A stretch of DNA of 12,363 nucleotides from JAFGDH01 sp964447525 (lineage in GTDB: Archaea > Aenigmatarchaeota > Aenigmatarchaeia > QMZP01 > QMZT01). Positions 12,008-12,363 of the stretch are shown here, one piece after another; position 1 is the stretch's first letter; each line of letters opens with the position of its first letter. The notes below the pieces were generated by a model. The model did no database searches. It had not been told where the DNA came from and was given only the letters and a program-made list of their open reading frames with translations. The DNA lies in contig CAYUSU010000038.1 in the NCBI GenBank assembly GCA_964447525.1, positions 1 through 12,363 on the forward strand. Direction: 5' to 3'. Both the position numbers and the translations under genes were made by a program.

Positions 12008-12363
12008 ATGACTAAGATTCTTTACGCTACAGATATCCACGGTGACAAAGAAGCGATTGATCGTCTCGTGGAGATGGGCAAAAGGAAGGAGATCAGTGCA
12101 GTGATCATAGGAGGGGACATAACCCCCGGTTTCGATGTATTCAATCAGAGAATGTTTATCGAGTTCTATCTCGTTCCCAAGCTTTCTGAACTGAAAGATC
12201 ATGGTACGGAAGTTTTCGTTCAGATGGGGAACGACGATTTCGGGGTGAACATGGACGTACTCAATGATGCAGAGAAGGCAGGCAAGTTGAAGGTGACCCA
12301 TATGAAAAAACATTCTTTCGGAGGATTTGATATTGTCGGATATTCCTGTGTCAATCCGTATCC
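12008..12363 (+). CDS. Calcineurin-like metallophosphoesterase (3' truncated by window)
   Basis: The frame is open from ATG 12008 to the window end, 118 codons. It starts MTKILYATDIHGDKEAI. The metal-binding motifs of the calcineurin-like superfamily appear in order: D9-x-H11 in TDIHGD, GGD (35-37, D37) and GND-D (74-77, N75). These bind two metal ions and support phosphate-ester hydrolysis; later His motifs lie beyond the edge. The substrate cannot be told. The start fits the TATA box about 28 nt upstream and there is no ribosome binding site. Codon use and GC resemble gatE and purA, so it looks native. Confidence 0.88.
   Translation, partial: MTKILYATDIHGDKEAIDRLVEMGKRKEISAVIIGGDITPGFDVFNQRMFIEFYLVPKLSELKDHGTEVFVQMGNDDFGVNMDVLNDAEKAGKLKVTHMKKHSFGGFDIVGYSCVNPY

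Noticed and set aside
1..12363. CRISPR array, insertion sequence ends or phage genes
   Set aside because: No regularly spaced repeats, transposase or phage structural genes are visible; the only mobile-type gene is the homing endonuclease.

Overview
The window is chromosomal DNA from an archaeon. It carries both subunits of the archaea-only Glu-tRNA(Gln) amidotransferase (GatD and GatE), a CDP-archaeol synthase for ether lipids, a tRNA gene with a bulge-helix-bulge intron, and TATA-type promoters. Several promoters sit about 22-28 nt from an ATG, the pattern of leaderless archaeal mRNAs, while genes inside operons use AGGTG-type ribosome binding sites. The lineage cannot be fixed from sequence alone; an uncultivated euryarchaeal or DPANN-like archaeon is possible. 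Base composition is uneven: about 50-57% GC in sampled parts of gatE and the front of gatD, but about 25-35% in a block between them.

Left part (1-6060): the C-terminal end of an unidentified + strand gene, then a short - strand gene that is readable only across a one-base frameshift. Then comes gatD (+), a convergent free-standing LAGLIDADG homing endonuclease with an N-terminal winged helix (-), a Nudix hydrolase (+) and gatE (+). GatD and GatE form one enzyme, yet here their genes are separated by the endonuclease and the Nudix gene. The low-GC block starts abruptly inside gatD near position 1680, covers the last third of gatD, the endonuclease and the Nudix gene, and ends near the gatE start. 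This looks like a homing cassette with a co-converted flank. A small unidentified - strand gene follows gatE.

Right part (6230-11700): a - strand nucleotide, cofactor and lipid cluster, read in the order carS, HAD-like protein, thymidylate kinase, NAD kinase, guaB (IMP dehydrogenase), purA (adenylosuccinate synthetase). GuaB and PurA both act on IMP and lead to GMP and AMP. NAD kinase makes NADP, thymidylate kinase makes dTDP, and CarS uses CTP. Gene gaps are 4-60 nt. Internal TATA boxes overlap the stop codons of two upstream genes. guaB has a strong ribosome binding site but no ATG, GTG or TTG at the proper distance.

Right edge (11705-12363): a tRNA-Ala(CGC) gene whose TψC loop is interrupted by a 32-nt intron between positions 59 and 60, with a complete bulge-helix-bulge motif. 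A divergent hairpin lies just upstream. The window ends inside a + strand metallophosphoesterase gene that probably has a leaderless mRNA.
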